From positions 1 to 13,507 of the forward strand of contig DJWE01000073.1 of the NCBI GenBank assembly GCA_002441465.1: 13,507 nucleotides of DNA. The letters are read 5' to 3'. Positions 12,309 to 13,507 of this stretch are shown here, in pieces. This DNA comes from Propionibacteriaceae bacterium UBA6238. Its GTDB lineage: Bacteria; Actinomycetota; Actinomycetes; Propionibacteriales; Propionibacteriaceae. The notes beneath the pieces were generated by a model that was not told where the DNA came from, made no database searches, and was given only the letters and a program-made list of their open reading frames with translations. How positions within the stretch are numbered: the first letter of the stretch is position 1; each line of letters opens with the position of its first letter. The position numbers were made by a program, and so were the translations under genes.

Positions 12309-12829
12309 TGAGCGAGACAGAGACCTTCCGCACCGCCGCCCCGAACACCCCGGACGCGGCGCCGTCCAGCGGGGACCCGGCACTGACCGACTGGGCCGCA
12401 GCCGGCGCAGCTCGGGCGCTGGCCGAGTTCGGCGATCCCGCCGGCCACGGACGGGCCCTGGCCGCGCTCGCGGCTGCGCACGCGTGGGCCGCCGGGGACG
12501 GGGACGTGGACGACTGCCGGGACGCGGCCTTCGAAGCTCAGCTCGCCGCCCGGGATGCTCAGGACGACGGGTACCGGGCGTTGGCCACCGCCTACCGGGC
12601 CGCCGCCAACGCCGCGGCGAGCGTCGACGACGCCTCGCTGGCCAGGGAGGCCGCCGACCTCGCCGTCGAGGCGATCACGCTGAACAGCGCCCCCTGCGAG
12701 CAGGATTTCGCGTCCGGCTTCGAGCGGCGCCGCCAGTGGGACGAGCTGCCGGAGACCCTGCGTCCGGCGGTGTTCAGCGCGGAGCCACCCGAACCGGCTC
12801 CGGCGTCGTGCGCCATCGTCGTGGACTGA
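12308..12829 (+). CDS. Alanine-rich helical protein resembling the Imm-5-like family
   Basis: 173 residues from ATG at 12308, which overlaps the HAD stop (TGATG); longer frames upstream lie over the HAD gene. After a Thr/Pro-rich start, residues 28-120 give W.AAGAARALAEFGD..GHGRALAALAAAHAWAAGD, then D.CRDAAFEAQLAARDA and YRALATAYRAAANAAASVDD. This has the same layout as Imm-5-like proteins (W..DCA...L..FE..., RP..A...A.AW..GE..., A..AA..A...A). The C-terminal third (QWDELPETLRPAVF...) is polar. The assignment is by pattern only and weaker than for the island copy at 2358-2900. Function unknown; placement after recR and HAD suggests a chromosomal household role rather than toxin immunity. Confidence 0.6.
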   Translation: MSETETFRTAAPNTPDAAPSSGDPALTDWAAAGAARALAEFGDPAGHGRALAALAAAHAWAAGDGDVDDCRDAAFEAQLAARDAQDDGYRALATAYRAAANAAASVDDASLAREAADLAVEAITLNSAPCEQDFASGFERRRQWDELPETLRPAVFSAEPPEPAPASCAIVVD

Positions 12830-12988
12830 CCCGAACTCGGTTCACCCATGCGGTGACTCATCTCCGCCGACCCCGCGGGGCCGGGCTGGCCGCCTCCGCC
12901 CGGCTGTGGTACGGCTTTCGGGTATTCACAGCCTCGCCACAGCAAGCGGACGCATAGTGGTGCAACGAGGTTCATCAAGGAGGTTCAG

Positions 12989-13372
12989 ATGCGTCACTTC
13001 CCGGGCCCAGGGGGCGGCATGTACGGCGGCGGAAGCCTGCTGTGGGGTTTCTTGGGCTTCATCGGCACCTTGGTGGTGCTCACCCTGATCGCCGTCTTCG
13101 TCATCTTCGTGGTCAAGAAGGCCAAGCGGAACAAGTTCGGCCCTGGCGGCCCCGGTCCGATGGGCATGCACCATCGTCCGATGCCCCCAGCTCTGCAGAT
13201 CCTGGACGAACGGCTCGCCCGCGGCGAGATCGAGGTCGAGGACTATATGACTCGCAAGGCCGCCCTGCTCGGTGGCGGCGGCCCGGCAACGAATGAGTGG
13301 ACGCCCCCGGCGCCCACCCCGGCCCAGCCCGAACCCGCTCAACCCGAGCGCGAAGGCGAATCCGCAGGCTGA
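12989..13372 (+). CDS. Small membrane protein with C-terminal SHOCT domain
   Basis: 127 residues from ATG at 12989, with a near-perfect Shine-Dalgarno AAGGAGG (12977-12983) 5 bases upstream. A Gly-rich start is followed by one transmembrane helix (about 17-42, LLWGFLGFIGTLVVLTLIAV, then FVIFVV) and a basic stop (KKAKRNK). A Gly/Pro/Met/His linker (GPGGPGPMGMHHRPM, 51-65) precedes the SHOCT motif ALQILDERLARGEIEVEDYM (68-87), whose core L.ERLARGEI..E.Y is canonical. The tail is Pro/Glu-rich and disordered. SHOCT helices are found at protein ends and are thought to mediate oligomerisation. The strong initiation signal suggests high expression. The gene has its own 159-bp upstream gap and a terminator downstream. 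Confidence 0.88.
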   Translation: MRHFPGPGGGMYGGGSLLWGFLGFIGTLVVLTLIAVFVIFVVKKAKRNKFGPGGPGPMGMHHRPMPPALQILDERLARGEIEVEDYMTRKAALLGGGGPATNEWTPPAPTPAQPEPAQPEREGESAG

Positions 13373-13434
13373 GCGGTCGACTGATCCGAAGCTGGCGGAG
13401 AGCGCCACCTCCTCGCCGCCGCCACCTCGGCGTT

Positions 13435-13464
13435 GGACCCGGACGGGCTGAACCGTCCGGGTCC
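13435..13464 (+). terminator. Intrinsic terminator hairpin after the SHOCT gene
   Basis: Perfect 12-bp stem GGACCCGGACGG (13435-13446) and CCGTCCGGGTCC (13453-13464) with a 6-base loop GCTGAA, followed by TGTTCT. The weak T-tract is usual for actinobacterial terminators. It lies 62 bp after the SHOCT stop. Confidence 0.75.
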
Positions 13465-13507
13465 TGTTCTGCCCGGCCCACTCTGGGGACGGTTCCGGAC
13501 TCGGTCC

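Noticed and set aside
12871..12880. CCCCGCGGGG palindrome after the Imm-5-like gene
   Set aside because: It has no loop or T-tract and such GC palindromes are common by chance here.
1..13507. CRISPR array
   Set aside because: No regularly spaced repeats were seen anywhere in the window.

Overview
The window is high-GC actinobacterial chromosome. Strongly G/C-biased third codon positions, frequent GTG starts, a small 4.5S-type SRP RNA directly before dnaX, and the order dnaX - ybaB - recR all point to Actinomycetota. The RAYT/REP-like repeat, the ECF sigma factor type and the SHOCT protein fit a Propionibacteriaceae or Nocardioidaceae-like genome, but the genus cannot be fixed from this sequence.

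Left part (1 to about 5035) is accessory DNA that looks like one end of a genomic island next to the 3' end of a tRNA-Ser(GGA) gene (5036-5123, minus strand). From the tRNA inward it holds: a strong hairpin and a tandem 11-bp repeat (possible integrase arm sites or att region); a translationally coupled pair of minus-strand genes resembling the nucleotide-modification-associated families Nmad2 and Nmad3 (3939-4676 and 3133-3942, GTGA overlap); a frameshifted C-terminal remnant of an ADP-ribosylglycohydrolase (2955-3132); a plus-strand Imm-5-like protein (2358-2900); and a tightly coupled minus-strand run of an AlpA/excisionase-like HTH protein, a 53-residue protein and an ArdC-like antirestriction protein with an HELAH metallopeptidase motif. 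After a 90-bp gap comes the N-terminal 221 residues of a DUF1016/YhcG-type (PDDEXK family) protein that runs off the left edge. Two palindromes of identical geometry (ATTCTTGCC-N7-GGCAAGAAT) lie in the DUF1016 upstream gap and 249 bp further inside its coding sequence. No integrase is visible; it would have to be outside the window.

Middle part (5036-8004) is core-like chromosome: tRNA-Ser, an ECF (SigE-type) sigma factor overlapping a one-pass membrane protein that may be its anti-sigma partner (both minus strand), a 427-bp gene-poor gap, then a carbon-nitrogen hydrolase on the plus strand.

Right part (8074-13507) is a conserved housekeeping segment on the plus strand: SRP RNA (ffs), dnaX (likely leaderless, with an unusual acidic DLF-repeat N-terminal extension and a REP-like repeat inside its linker), ybaB, recR, a Cof-type HAD phosphatase, a second protein that resembles the Imm-5-like family, and a small membrane SHOCT protein followed by a perfect 12-bp terminator hairpin. 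ybaB/recR and HAD/Imm-5-like are adjacent or overlapping, which suggests cotranscription.

The best candidates for something undescribed are the Nmad2-Nmad3 pair with its ADP-ribosylglycohydrolase relic, and the duplicated palindrome controlling, or embedded in, the DUF1016 gene.
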